Positions 1-9,356 of a DNA stretch of 63,881 bases are shown here, one piece after another. The DNA comes from Nitrospinaceae bacterium (GTDB lineage Bacteria > Nitrospinota > Nitrospinia > Nitrospinales > VA-1). The notes below the pieces were generated by a model. The model was not told where the DNA came from, ran no database searches, and saw only the letters and a list, made by a program, of their open reading frames with translations. How positions within the stretch are numbered: the first letter of the stretch is position 1; each line of letters opens with the position of its first letter. Made by a program: the position numbers and the translations under genes. The stretch is taken from positions 1-63,881 of the forward strand of contig JALPWY010000005.1 in assembly GCA_023271875.1 (NCBI GenBank), given 5' to 3'.

Positions 1-1976
1 CTTCTGAACAGTTTGTCCAGAGAGAGCTAAACTTTGCTATTGTCGATGAGGTTGACTCCATTCTTATTGATGAGGCGAGGACCCCACTTATTATTTCCGG
101 CCCAGCTGAAGAGTCCACTTTAAAATACCACGAAGCCTGTAAGGTTATTCCAAAACTACGTAAAGTAAAAGATTTTGATGTTGACGAAAAAGCTCGAACC
201 GCCGCTTTGAATGACGAAGGTATCGGGGCGGTTGAAAAAATTCTCGATATTGAAAACCTATATGATCCGAAGAATATAGAGACTCTGCATTGTATTCAGC
301 AAGCACTGAAGGCACATGCTTTGTTCAAAAATGAAGTTGATTATGTAGTTAATGATGGAGAGGTGGTGATTATCGATGAGTTTACAGGTCGAATGATGCC
401 AGGGCGAAGATACAGTGATGGGCTTCATCAGGCCTTGGAGGCTAAAGAAGGCGTAAAGATAGAAAATGAAAATCAGACATTAGCTAGTATTACCTTCCAA
501 AACTATTTTCGTATGTACGATAAACTTTCTGGAATGACAGGGACTGCCGACACCGAAGCCGAGGAATTCAACTCCATTTATAATCTTGAAGTTATTGTGG
601 CGCCGACTAATAAGGAAATGGTTCGTGATGATTGCTCTGATCTGATCTACCGAACAGAACAAGAAAAAGTTGACGCTCTCATTGAAGAAATACGTGATTG
701 CAATGAGTCAGGACAACCCGTGCTAGTAGGTACAATATCGATAGAAAAATCTGAGCAACTAAGTCATCATCTGAAAAAATATGGGATCAAACACAATGTT
801 CTTAATGCGAAGCATCACGAAAAAGAAGCTGAAATCATAGCACAGGCCGGGCATAAAAAAGGGGTTACCATAGCAACTAACATGGCTGGGCGAGGTACAG
901 ATATAGTGTTGGGCGAAGGGGTATCAGAATTAGGGGGTCTGCACATTACTGGTACTGAGAGACACGAAAGCCGTCGCATTGATAACCAACTGAGAGGTAG
1001 GTCCGGGAGACAAGGCGACCCGGGCTCATCACGTTTTTATCTTTCACTTGAAGATGATTTAATGCGGATATTTGGTTCAGAAAAAATTTCAGGAATCATG
1101 GAAAAGCTTGGCATGGAAAATGGGCAACCTATAGAGCACTCAATGGTCAGCAAAGCTGTGGCCAATGCCCAGAAAAAAGTTGAAGCCCACAATTTTGATA
1201 TTAGAAAGCATCTTCTTGAATATGATGACGTAATGAATAAGCAGCGGGAGGTGTTTTATGGTTTGCGCAGGGAGATTCTGAAAAATGAGAACCATAGAGA
1301 AATGCTTTTGGAAATGGCCGAAGAATTGGTAGATGAAGTATTAGATGATATCGCATCCGAAAAAATATATCCTGAAGAATGGGATATTGAGGCTCTTGAT
1401 GACTATATGATGCGTCAATTCTCGGTTCCGATTAAAAAACAAGAGGAGACCCTTGAGATTGGAAATGGTCTCAGACTTCCTTTAGAAAACTGTGATCGAG
1501 AAAAACTTCACAACGCTATCATGGATTCTATCCAAAGTTGTTACGCAATAAAGGAGCAGGGGATCGATCCTAATATGATGCGTCAATTAGAGAAAATGAT
1601 TATGCTTCAAGTGGTTGATAATTTATGGAAAGACCACCTCCTTGGGATGGATCATTTGAAAGAGGGTGTTGGTTTACGTGGTTACGCTCAGAAAAATCCT
1701 TTAACGGAATATAAGAAGGAGGGATTTGAGATGTTCAGTAGAATGATGCACCAGATTCGTGAGGGTGTGACTGAATATCTTTTTAAAGTGCAAATAGAAG
1801 AGGGTTCTGAATTTCCCGCTGAACAAAATCAGTCAAAAAAAGTGGTAGAGCATAGAGGTGCAAGTTCAGAAGAGTCAAAACCGTTAACAGTCCGGCGAGA
1901 TGATAAAAAGGTGGGTCGAAACGATCCATGTCATTGTGGCAGTGGAAAAAAATTCAAAAAATGTCACGGAAAATGA
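1..1976 (+). CDS. secA: Protein translocase subunit SecA (3' part; 5' end outside window)
   Basis: This is the ATPase motor of the Sec pathway, which pushes unfolded preproteins through SecYEG at the inner membrane. The open frame begins at base 3 and runs in from outside the window, so the N-terminal Walker A part is missing. Visible parts are the DEAD-like segment [20 protein letters not shown], the preprotein cross-linking region, the second nucleotide-binding domain with [10 protein letters not shown] and [11 protein letters not shown], and the helical scaffold and wing domains. The C-terminus has the classic SEC-C zinc/SecB-binding tail [20 protein letters not shown]. The family assignment is certain. 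No terminator is obvious before the convergent gene that ends 14 bases downstream. Confidence 0.98.
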   Translation, partial: SEQFVQRELNFAIVDEVDSILIDEARTPLIISGPAEESTLKYHEACKVIPKLRKVKDFDVDEKARTAALNDEGIGAVEKILDIENLYDPKNIETLHCIQQALKAHALFKNEVDYVVNDGEVVIIDEFTGRMMPGRRYSDGLHQALEAKEGVKIENENQTLASITFQNYFRMYDKLSGMTGTADTEAEEFNSIYNLEVIVAPTNKEMVRDDCSDLIYRTEQEKVDALIEEIRDCNESGQPVLVGTISIEKSEQLSHHLKKYGIKHNVLNAKHHEKEAEIIAQAGHKKGVTIATNMAGRGTDIVLGEGVSELGGLHITGTERHESRRIDNQLRGRSGRQGDPGSSRFYLSLEDDLMRIFGSEKISGIMEKLGMENGQPIEHSMVSKAVANAQKKVEAHNFDIRKHLLEYDDVMNKQREVFYGLRREILKNENHREMLLEMAEELVDEVLDDIASEKIYPEEWDIEALDDYMMRQFSVPIKKQEETLEIGNGLRLPLENCDREKLHNAIMDSIQSCYAIKEQGIDPNMMRQLEKMIMLQVVDNLWKDHLLGMDHLKEGVGLRGYAQKNPLTEYKKEGFEMFSRMMHQIREGVTEYLFKVQIEEGSEFPAEQNQSKKVVEHRGASSEESKPLTVRRDDKKVGRNDPCHCGSGKKFKKCHGK

Positions 1977-1990
1977 AGTGCAGTCTGTTT

Positions 1991-2716
1991 TTAAGCTTGT
2001 TCCATGATCTCTTTGCATTCAATGCATAGGGTTGATAGCGGTAAAATTTTTAACCGCTTTGCACTTATTTTTTTTGAACAACTCTCGCAAATGCCGTAGA
2101 TTCCGTGGTCGATTTTATAAATTGCTTCTTGGATTCTTTTCAATTCATTCCTGTCTCGACTTGTGAGTTGGAACATCATTTCTCTTCCTTCCAGATCCGA
2201 CGCCATATCAATTTCATTGCTAAAGTTTGACTCAGTTGTGTTTCGTTCGGTAGATTGATTTGCTTGGATAATATTAAGTAGTTCCTGTTGGTTTAGTACT
2301 AATTGCTTGCGGACTTTGATCGCTTCAGGAGTCAGCGCTACTTTTTTTTGTTTGATAGTTCTAGTTTGGGAAAGTTGTCTCTGCTTCTTCGCTTTTATTT
2401 TTGTTTTCGCCTTTGTTTTTGCCTTTGTTTTTGCTTTTGTTTTTACTTTTACTTTTGTTTTTACTTTTGCCTTTGTTTTTACTTTTGCCTTTGTTTTTAT
2501 TTTTGTCTTTGTTTTTATTTTTGTCTTCGCCTTTGTTTTTGCCTTTGTTTTTGCCTTTGTTTTTACTTTTGCTTTTGTTTTTACTTTTGCCTTTACATTT
2601 TTTCGAACCTTTACTTTAGAGGACGTTTTCTTTTTAACAGTCTTTGACCCTTTTTTTCCAGGGGGTTTTTTTTTGAAAGTTACTTTGCGTTTAGTTGATT
2701 TGTTCTTGGTAGCCAT
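1991..2716 (-). CDS. DksA/TraR-type C4 zinc-finger protein with long lysine-rich tail
   Basis: The C-terminal ~100 residues look like a DksA/TraR zinc-finger protein: a helical stretch (ERNTTESNFSNEIDMASDLE), the motif DHGIYGICESC and the second half CIEC, giving the four zinc cysteines. DksA-type proteins bind the RNA polymerase secondary channel and tune initiation. The N-terminal ~115 residues are unusual. They are almost pure Lys/Thr/Ala/Val in a KTKAK/KVKTK repeat, like histone H1-like nucleoid proteins. A DNA- or RNA-binding tail is an inference. The repeat is also seen at DNA level (about 2395-2600) and gives long spurious frames on the other strand. Start: ATG at 2716. Confidence 0.85.
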   Translation of the reverse strand: MATKNKSTKRKVTFKKKPPGKKGSKTVKKKTSSKVKVRKNVKAKVKTKAKVKTKAKTKAKTKAKTKIKTKTKIKTKAKVKTKAKVKTKVKVKTKAKTKAKTKAKTKIKAKKQRQLSQTRTIKQKKVALTPEAIKVRKQLVLNQQELLNIIQANQSTERNTTESNFSNEIDMASDLEGREMMFQLTSRDRNELKRIQEAIYKIDHGIYGICESCSKKISAKRLKILPLSTLCIECKEIMEQA

Positions 2717-3001
2717 CCTGAAATTCCCTCACAATAAGTCTTTACAAATCTCGGTATTTTATCAAATCACTGTTCAAATACTTTCAATATGTTGCGCGAT
2801 TAATTATGTTATTGATAGTCTGGTTGTTTAAAACTATTTTTTTGATGATGGTTGAAAATTGCGGAAAAGTTATCACTTTGTATGCTGAATTACAAGAGTT
2901 TATTTCGTTGACTAGTAATGTCGGATTGCTTGTCTAAAAATAATTGGTTATTCGTGTTTGATCAGGTGTAAATGGTTACTTTCATTATGGGGGAGTAAGC
3001 C

Positions 3002-3289
3002 TTATGCCTCATAGTCAACGACTACTGAACCTGAGCAAAGTGAGCGTACGGTTTCAACAACTGGGAGATGATTGGGGTGAGTTCCGTACGCGTTAAGCGC
3101 GTTACGGTTATCAAATTCGGTTGTCAGTACTATATCGTAACTTCTTTCTGATTCGGTAAAATTTACCCCGATTTCTGCAGAACGAAGGACGTCGATGTTT
3201 CCCTCGAGTGTTTTTAATGCGTCGACTATTTTTTGGATATTTTCCTTGTTTCTGTCTCTTAGCTTGAACATCACAATGTGCTTGATCAT
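3002..3289 (-). CDS. Dabb (stress-responsive A/B barrel) domain protein
   Basis: A 95-residue single-domain protein starting MIKHIVMFKLRD, the signature opening of the Dabb dimeric alpha/beta barrel family, followed by an amphipathic helix, an EIGVNFTESERSYDIVL strand pair and the conserved AYGTHPNHLPVVE helix. Family members are small dimeric barrels, some enzymatic, most of unknown substrate. AGGA lies 6-7 bases before the ATG. It stands alone, separated from both neighbours by more than 200 bases, so it is probably monocistronic. The biochemical role cannot be assigned. Confidence 0.85.
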   Translation of the reverse strand: MIKHIVMFKLRDRNKENIQKIVDALKTLEGNIDVLRSAEIGVNFTESERSYDIVLTTEFDNRNALNAYGTHPNHLPVVETVRSLCSGSVVVDYEA

Positions 3290-3495
3290 AAATATTCCTT
3301 TTAACGCTGTAAAATTAATTTTTTTAGGACTGTGCTCTTGCTATCATGAACCTGTATAACTCAAGTCTTCCTGTTAAAACAGGAAATATTTTGCTTTCGA
3401 ACTTTTTTTTATGTAACTGCTTGTGAGATTTGGTTGGGGTAGTTGTTAAATGTCTTTTCTTAGATTTTTATTTCATTTGTAAGGGGTGATGCTAG

Positions 3496-4218
3496 ATGTC
3501 CTGGATTGTTGGAGCAGGGATGGGGTTTTTGCGAGGGGGACCAATGGGTGCTGTTATTGGAGGTGCCTTGCAACATATTGTAACTAAGAAGCTACAGCGT
3601 AAAATTCGCAAATCTCTTCCGGGGCTTGATGATCAAGGAATTTTTGTGACCTGTATTGCAGTTGTGATGACAAAAATATCGATGGTCCGGGGAACCGTGA
3701 AACCACGTTCGCGAATGGCTATAAAAATATTTTTCCAAAAAAATCTTAATTATTCTGCTGGTGAGCTTAGCTTCATTGATGATGTAGTTGATGAAACGCA
3801 GAAGTTAAACCCTGATCTTAATCCAATCGTCAAGCAATACTGTAAAGTCTGCAACAACCACTATACGTCACTTTTACTTGCATTGGCCTACCAAGTTGCT
3901 TTGGCTGAAGGTGAACTAACTGAGGTGATTCAGAATGAATTAAATCATTTGTCAAAACTTCTAGGTCTGTCATATATGCAGCACGATTTAATCCGGGATA
4001 AGTATTATCTTGCAGCTTTAAAAACACCTTATACTCTCTTGGGTGTGCCCTCCAATGCATCAAGCGAAGAAATAAAAAAGGCGTACCGTCAAATGGTCAT
4101 GGAATATCACCCCGATAAAACAGCCCATCTTGGAGAAGGGCAGGCGCAGGAAGCTCATCTTAAGTTTTTAGAAATCATGGAAGCCTATAAAGAATTAGAG
4201 AGTGATAGGGATATCTAA
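3496..4218 (+). CDS. DjlA-like TerB/J-domain co-chaperone
   Basis: Residues ~40-160 form a TerB-like all-helical region (VALAEGELTEVIQNELNHL). Residues ~178-238 are a J domain with YTLLGVPSNASSEEIKKAY and the diagnostic HPD tripeptide in MEYHPDK, needed to stimulate DnaK ATPase. This TerB-plus-J arrangement matches DjlA-type co-chaperones. The short glycine-rich hydrophobic N-terminus (GAGMGFLRGGPMGAVIGGAL) could sit in or on the membrane as in DjlA. Start ATG 3496 follows AAGGGGTGA. The gene ends 9 bases before the convergent CNNM-type gene. Confidence 0.85.
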   Translation: MSWIVGAGMGFLRGGPMGAVIGGALQHIVTKKLQRKIRKSLPGLDDQGIFVTCIAVVMTKISMVRGTVKPRSRMAIKIFFQKNLNYSAGELSFIDDVVDETQKLNPDLNPIVKQYCKVCNNHYTSLLLALAYQVALAEGELTEVIQNELNHLSKLLGLSYMQHDLIRDKYYLAALKTPYTLLGVPSNASSEEIKKAYRQMVMEYHPDKTAHLGEGQAQEAHLKFLEIMEAYKELESDRDI

Positions 4219-4227
4219 TCTATAATT

Positions 4228-5499
4228 TTAATCCGTTGTTGAATCGGTTAGAGTTTCTTCAGGGATAATTTTGATTGCGATGATCGATTGAATTTTTCGT
4301 CGGCTTGTTTCTTTTACTGTTAGTCGGACATCTTCTACGGTGACCTGTTCGCCAGGTTGGGGAATTGTTTCCAAGCGGTTCAAAACCAACCCGGCAAGAG
4401 TTTCGTAATCTCCGGTAGGTAGGTTGAGTTTGATGGTTTCGTTGATCGCATCTATTTCCATTTCTCCATCGATAATATAACCGCCTCCAGGATACGGTTG
4501 GAACTTTTGTTCTGGTTTGTCGTACTCGTCTTCGATTTCTCCTACAATTTCTTCCAGTAAATCCTCTACAGTTGTAAGTCCAATACAGCCGCCATACTCA
4601 TCTACTACCACTCCCATATGCAGTCCTCTTTTTTGTAGCTCTTTAAGTAGGTCGTCAATTTTTTTATTGGGAGGAATGTAATGAGAAGGTCGGATAAGGT
4701 GTGTTAGGGGCGAGTCATTTATTGGCTGGTTTAGCAAGTCAAAAGTATTGAGGATTCCTATGATGTTATGCATTCTCTCGTGAAAGACTGGAAATCTTGA
4801 AAACCCTGTGTCTACGGCAAGTTGGTGCGCTTCCTCCAAGGTTGAGTCATCACGAATAGCTGTAAGTTGGACGAGGGGTACCATACACTGCTCAACAGTG
4901 ATTTCACCAAAGTTGAAAACTTTGTGGATCATGGTTCGTTCGGCGGCATCAAGTGCGATTGTTTGAGAGTCCAAACTGAGAACCTGTAGAATTTGATCCC
5001 GGCTGAACGACTTTTTATCCTCCTGTGGCAAGCGCATTAACTTGCTCGTGACAAAATTAGAAATGCCAGTGAAAAAACTAATGATAGGGGACAGTAAGGT
5101 TAGGCTTAAGTTAAGGGGTCTAATCAGGAATGGCATGACCATGTCAGCGCGGTTTTGCAAGATCATCTTTGGAACAATTTCTCCTGCAAATAGAATGATG
5201 GGTGAAAGTATAATCATGGCCAAAAATTCTCCCTGCCGCCCCATATTCGTTACCATGTATGCTGTAAAAATAGAAGTACTAGAAACAACTGAAAGATTGG
5301 TTCCAAGTGAAGTGGTGGCGAATAATCTTTCAGGTGTGTTCAGTAAATCAAGCACAATTTGGGCAGAGTGATTTCCATCGTCAGCTTTCTGCTTCATTTT
5401 AATCCGGTTGATGGCAATCATGCCAATTTCTGACCCAGAGAAAAAAGCTTCCATGAGAATAAAGCTACTAATTAAAATTAATGTGGTTGAAAGGGCCAT
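4228..5499 (-). CDS. CNNM/CorC-HlyC family membrane protein (second of tandem pair)
   Basis: A 423-residue protein with four hydrophobic segments in the first ~170 residues (CNNM/DUF21 domain, including FFSGSEIGMIAINRIKMKQ), two CBS domains (~195-320) with the motif DEYGGCIGLTTVEDLLEEIVGEI, and a C-terminal CorC_HlyC domain. Family members are implicated in Mg2+/divalent-cation or cobalt handling; some are annotated as haemolysins. Its ATG overlaps the TAA of the upstream paralogue (TAATG), so the two are translationally coupled. They may form a heteromeric complex, which is inference. Confidence 0.92.
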   Translation of the reverse strand: MALSTTLILISSFILMEAFFSGSEIGMIAINRIKMKQKADDGNHSAQIVLDLLNTPERLFATTSLGTNLSVVSSTSIFTAYMVTNMGRQGEFLAMIILSPIILFAGEIVPKMILQNRADMVMPFLIRPLNLSLTLLSPIISFFTGISNFVTSKLMRLPQEDKKSFSRDQILQVLSLDSQTIALDAAERTMIHKVFNFGEITVEQCMVPLVQLTAIRDDSTLEEAHQLAVDTGFSRFPVFHERMHNIIGILNTFDLLNQPINDSPLTHLIRPSHYIPPNKKIDDLLKELQKRGLHMGVVVDEYGGCIGLTTVEDLLEEIVGEIEDEYDKPEQKFQPYPGGGYIIDGEMEIDAINETIKLNLPTGDYETLAGLVLNRLETIPQPGEQVTVEDVRLTVKETSRRKIQSIIAIKIIPEETLTDSTTD

Positions 5500-6797
5500 T
5501 ATGTTTCTTCCTTTACCTTCTCTTGATTACCATTGTTAACTGAATTTATAATGGTAAGGTGAAGGTTTAATATTCGAGCCCCCTTCATTTTTTCGACTCG
5601 GAATTTGAAGTTTTCGTGGGCTATTGCCTCTCCTGATCTGGGTATCCTGCCAAAAAGACCAAACACAAACCCCCCAACTGTATCGTATTCATCTTCGGGG
5701 AGTTGAGTTTGAAAATGTTCATTGAATTCACCAACCGGATAGGTAGCTAGAAGACGAAAACTATTCTCATCAATTTGAACTAGGGGGTTTTCTTCAAGAC
5801 GCATTTCACTGTCAATTTCACCAACCAGCTCTTCTAAAATATCTTCCAGGGTTACTAATCCGCAGATACTACCGTACTCATCCAGAACAGCGGCCATATG
5901 GCGCTTTCTTTTTTTAAATTCCTGCAATAGTTCCTTAATCTTTTTTGTCTGTGGAATCGAAAGGAAGGGACGTAATACACTTTTGAGACTAAATTTGTCA
6001 GGTGGCAAGGTCTTTAATTTGTTTAAATCCTTGGTGAATAAAATCCCCGCTAAATTTTCTCCATCACTATCTAAAACGGGAACGCGTGCATAAAAATTTT
6101 CTATAATACGTGGTAGAATATCTTCAAGCTTGTCATCGATAGATAATGTGAACATATCTATTTTAGGGGTCATGACTTCTGCCACCGTTGTTTCTCCAAA
6201 TTTTATAACGTTATGGATGAGTTCGCTTTCCTCTGAATCGATGACACCTTCGCCTTCACCCACTTGAACCATTGTGCGAAACTCATCATCGGTTATTGCT
6301 GTTTTTTTATCTTTACTAAACTTAAACCCTATAAATGAGATAAATTTTTCAGCGATCGATGTGAGAACGGATTGTATTGGTTGGACTACCAAAGCGAATA
6401 ATCTGAGAGGGTATGCGGCTAAAACGGCATAAGTTTGAGGAAATTGCAGCGAAAGAGTTTTTGGAATGATTTCTCCAAATACAAGCAAAAGAAAGGTTCC
6501 CACTCCGATCGCGATGCCTATACCAAAGCTTCCAAATTGAGTTATGAAAATAGAGGTCGTGATAACGGACACGCTGATATTCACCAGCTCGTTTCCAATG
6601 TAAATGGTTATGAGTAATTCTCTTGGTTTTTCAAGGAGCTCATTGGCGACGAGTCCCCAGCGCCCCTTTTTGTCTTTTAACTCTTTTAGTTGAAGTGATG
6701 TGAGAGAAAAAAATGCCGCTTCACAGGCAGAAAAGAAAGCCGAAAAAACAAGAAGTACGCTTAAAAGAAGGGTATGCGGTAATATAGATTCGTCCAA
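5499..6797 (-). CDS. CNNM/CorC-HlyC family membrane protein (first of tandem pair)
   Basis: A 432-residue paralogue of the downstream gene with the same order: CNNM membrane domain (FSACEAAFFSLTSLQLKELK), paired CBS domains with DEYGSICGLVTLEDILEELV, and a CorC_HlyC C-terminus (DEYDTVGGFVFGLFGRIPR). The start appears to be TTG at 6797, because no in-frame ATG lies upstream; AGGAG is about 12 bases before it. The stop overlaps the next ATG. Divergence between the two copies is high outside the motifs, so the duplication is old. A role in divalent metal homeostasis is family knowledge, not shown here. Confidence 0.92.
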   Translation of the reverse strand: MDESILPHTLLLSVLLVFSAFFSACEAAFFSLTSLQLKELKDKKGRWGLVANELLEKPRELLITIYIGNELVNISVSVITTSIFITQFGSFGIGIAIGVGTFLLLVFGEIIPKTLSLQFPQTYAVLAAYPLRLFALVVQPIQSVLTSIAEKFISFIGFKFSKDKKTAITDDEFRTMVQVGEGEGVIDSEESELIHNVIKFGETTVAEVMTPKIDMFTLSIDDKLEDILPRIIENFYARVPVLDSDGENLAGILFTKDLNKLKTLPPDKFSLKSVLRPFLSIPQTKKIKELLQEFKKRKRHMAAVLDEYGSICGLVTLEDILEELVGEIDSEMRLEENPLVQIDENSFRLLATYPVGEFNEHFQTQLPEDEYDTVGGFVFGLFGRIPRSGEAIAHENFKFRVEKMKGARILNLHLTIINSVNNGNQEKVKEET

Positions 6798-6902
6798 GGT
6801 GTCAGTCAGCTCCTAATGTGACCGGTGTATTTGAATCGAAATTATTAAGAATTTTTTGGTGGGTAGATTTCAATTTAAAGAACAAGGTCGACTCCACTTT
6901 CT

Positions 6903-7931
6903 TTACTTGAAGTGATCGAACCCCGTTGCCGTTTTAAGGGAAACTTTACTGCCATTTTTCTTTATCAGGATTATTTTTTTTGGAGAATTAGTGATTTCTC
7001 CAATATGCGAAATAAAGGTATTGGCCTTTAAAAACAATCTCTTTAGATTTTTAACATCTTCCGGCTTTATTGTAAACAGCAATTCATAATCTTCGCCACC
7101 TTGCAGGATCCAGTTGATTGGATCATGTCTTTTCTGCAAGCAGACATTATACAACGCTTCAGAAATGGGGAGGCTATCCTCGTAAAGATTTGCCCCAAGA
7201 TTATCTTTAGAGCAAAGGTGGCCCAGATCTTGCGTGAGACCATCGCTTATATCAATCATCGATGTCACTTTTAATCGAGATTTGGCTAACAGGCTTGATT
7301 CCTTTATTCGAGGGAGAGGCTCCAAATGTTTTTTTACAAGTGCATTCCTGTGCTTAGCAGCCCCAAAGTTTTTGTTTTTTGCCATTAGAATCTTAAGGCC
7401 CATGGCAGAGTCGCCTAGGTTACCTGTGACAAAAATCTGATCACCCGGTTTTGCTCCCGTTCTATAAAAGACTCTATTTTTAAAAGTCTCACCCACAACA
7501 CATACGTTGATGAACAAGTGCTTGGGAGAGGCTACGGTGTCGCCCCCAGCTAATTCTATTTTATGTGAATCGCATATTGTTTGTAGTCCTAAGTATAGCT
7601 TGTCAATAAACTTGGCGGATGTGGACGTTGGCAGCCCTAATGAAATAAGTGCCAAATATGGAGTGCCTCCCATCGCCGCGATGTCGCTTATGTTGACGGC
7701 CATGGCTTTTCGCCCTAACTGTAATGGGGAGATTGTTTTTAAGTCAAAATGGATTGATTCGATGAGTGCATCTGTTGATGTTAGTTGTACGGTATTTGGG
7801 TGGGTTGAGAAAACAGCGCAATCATCCCCGATCCCTTTTTTTATTTGTGGTGAGCGGGTGTTAAGCTTGGAGCGAAGTCGTTCGATTAGCCCGAACTCAC
7901 CCAATTGTTTCAAGTTGGTTGTTTTTTTCAT
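6903..7931 (-). CDS. thiL: Thiamine-monophosphate kinase
   Basis: ThiL phosphorylates thiamine monophosphate to thiamine pyrophosphate in the cytosol. The PurM-like fold signature is complete: GEFGLIERL near the N-terminus, GIGDDCAVF, TSTDALIESIHFDL, MAVNISDIAAMGG, GGDTVASP, VTGNLGDSAMGL, MIDISDGLTQDLGHLC and LQGGEDYELLFT. A TTG 66 bases upstream could extend the frame to 7997. The family normally begins only a few residues before GEFGLIERL, so ATG 7931 is preferred. No thiamine riboswitch is seen upstream and no other thi gene is in the window. Confidence 0.95.
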   Translation of the reverse strand: MKKTTNLKQLGEFGLIERLRSKLNTRSPQIKKGIGDDCAVFSTHPNTVQLTSTDALIESIHFDLKTISPLQLGRKAMAVNISDIAAMGGTPYLALISLGLPTSTSAKFIDKLYLGLQTICDSHKIELAGGDTVASPKHLFINVCVVGETFKNRVFYRTGAKPGDQIFVTGNLGDSAMGLKILMAKNKNFGAAKHRNALVKKHLEPLPRIKESSLLAKSRLKVTSMIDISDGLTQDLGHLCSKDNLGANLYEDSLPISEALYNVCLQKRHDPINWILQGGEDYELLFTIKPEDVKNLKRLFLKANTFISHIGEITNSPKKIILIKKNGSKVSLKTATGFDHFK

Positions 7932-8038
7932 GAAGGAAGAATCTTTGGAGACATTACTTAAAAACCGATGGTATATAAATTCAGAAACATACAACAAGTT
8001 TAAAGCAACTGGATAGAAAAATTATAATTTGGCAATTG

Positions 8039-8269
8039 CTATAATTTTCCTTTGAAGAGGTCTTGCGCCATAGCGTCTATATCGAATTTTTTTTCCACCT
8101 TGATCGTGATTTGGTCGCCTTCACTAAGGCCTGTTTTTTTAAAACCTTCAACCGGTAGAGTTATTTCAGTGTGCTCTTCTGTCGCTGGGACCCAAACAGT
8201 GACGCATCTGAAGCGATCAGCTTTGTTGGGTGGACTTGAGACTTCAGTGATTTCACCATCTAATGTCAT
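8039..8269 (-). CDS. Small conserved-looking protein of unknown function
   Basis: A 76-residue soluble protein with no signal peptide or membrane segment. It alternates short beta-like stretches (GEITEV, RCVTVWVPA, TEITLPVEGF, DQITIKVEKKF), suggesting a small beta-barrel or OB-like domain, and ends in a basic helix. GGAG stands 7-8 bases before the ATG, supporting expression. It lies upstream of thiL on the same strand, about 107 bases away. I do not recognise the family, and the fold idea rests only on the hydrophobic pattern. Confidence 0.6.
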   Translation of the reverse strand: MTLDGEITEVSSPPNKADRFRCVTVWVPATEEHTEITLPVEGFKKTGLSEGDQITIKVEKKFDIDAMAQDLFKGKL

Positions 8270-8569
8270 TGCATTTCTCCTTATTCCATAGTCCTATAAT
8301 ATATCCCTGGAAGGGTTATTAGTCCATCTCCTGTTCAATGTCGATGAAGTAATTACGTTGTTTTTTTTAATGATAATAACTTAGATGTGTGAGATGTCTT
8401 GAAGCTTCTACAATTCGAATGCTCAAAAAGATTTTAATGTGCATTTGTTCTGTATGGAATTGGAAACGGTGACTCGCGTCGATACATGGCGAAACTGGAT
8501 GCAAGGAAGGTATTTTTTTATTTTTAGAAGAGATGCATAGCATTTGAAGCTAGCAGCCAAGAATTTAGA
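8270..8569. other. Intergenic region, nothing recognised
   Basis: About 300 bases between two minus-strand genes. It is AT-rich, with no RNA gene, strong hairpin or supportable small frame that I can see. It probably holds the promoter of the 76-residue gene. Confidence 0.5.
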
Positions 8570-9220
8570 TTATTTTAAGTCGGCTACCAGCCAGACGTGA
8601 TAATCTTCAATCTTATGGTGCCAGAAGACTGCGTTGATATTGAAGTGAACGAGCCAAGCTGCTGATTCCCCTTGCTGGCAAATCTTTTTCTGGTATCGGT
8701 CTGTAATCACGGATACTTGGTCGCAGGTTGTGCTCGTCCAGTAATAGTGACCAACCCCGTCGTCAAAGATCGGATTGATCCAAGCTTTTTTTCCTCCAGC
8801 ATTGAGAACCCGCCTGGGAAAAAATAACGTTTTAAACTCAGCGAGTGAGGGGATGCGCCAATCAGAACGGCCACCCGCACTAGATGCCGCCGCTAACTTT
8901 TTGGCTATTTTGAGTTTTACTTTGTTCAGGTTCCCCTGTTTATCGCGTTCACCTGTTTTCATCCATACTAGTTTGTTGACGGTGTCCGTTACGGTCCCAT
9001 TTCCGTTGTCAATGAATTCTCCTGGAGCTAGATCCTCTGCAGTGGTTTCTTTGACTTTTTTACATTCTGCCAGCAAAGGTCCAGAGCTAGGACATTTGTC
9101 CAAGATGGAAAAATGGTTCATTTTCCCAAGCATGGCACAGATTTCTGATTTGCTACAACCTGCATGAGCAGGAAGGTTGCTCGTGAAAAATAAAATAAGC
9201 GCTACTATAGTAATTCTCAT
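8570..9220 (-). CDS. Secreted DUF1566 (Lcl C-terminal type) protein
   Basis: A 216-residue protein with a cleavable signal peptide (MRITIVALILFFTSNLPAHA) and a DUF1566 domain from about residue 70. The domain shows DNGNGTVTDTVNKLVWMKT, the GRSDWRIPSLAEFKTLF core and the YYWTSTTC segment typical of the family. Members have a C-type-lectin/FGE-related fold and are usually exported; function is generally unknown. Several cysteines in the mature part suggest disulfides. It stands alone, with about 350 bases to the neighbour upstream of its start-proximal side. Confidence 0.85.
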   Translation of the reverse strand: MRITIVALILFFTSNLPAHAGCSKSEICAMLGKMNHFSILDKCPSSGPLLAECKKVKETTAEDLAPGEFIDNGNGTVTDTVNKLVWMKTGERDKQGNLNKVKLKIAKKLAAASSAGGRSDWRIPSLAEFKTLFFPRRVLNAGGKKAWINPIFDDGVGHYYWTSTTCDQVSVITDRYQKKICQQGESAAWLVHFNINAVFWHHKIEDYHVWLVADLK

Positions 9221-9356
9221 GTCAATCCCTCTACTTTTGTAAGGGTTTTATGGCGGTAATTTAAAGAGAAAAAATTTAACAAAGCATACTATATCTTTAT
9301 CTAGATAGGAATTCTTAATTAGATGAAATGCCGGAGGAGGTCTGCGGTCTTTCTGG

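Noticed and set aside
2303-2831. Several long plus-strand frames rich in Phe/Leu/Val opposite the DksA-like gene
   Set aside because: They are mirror images of the Lys-rich repeat on the other strand.
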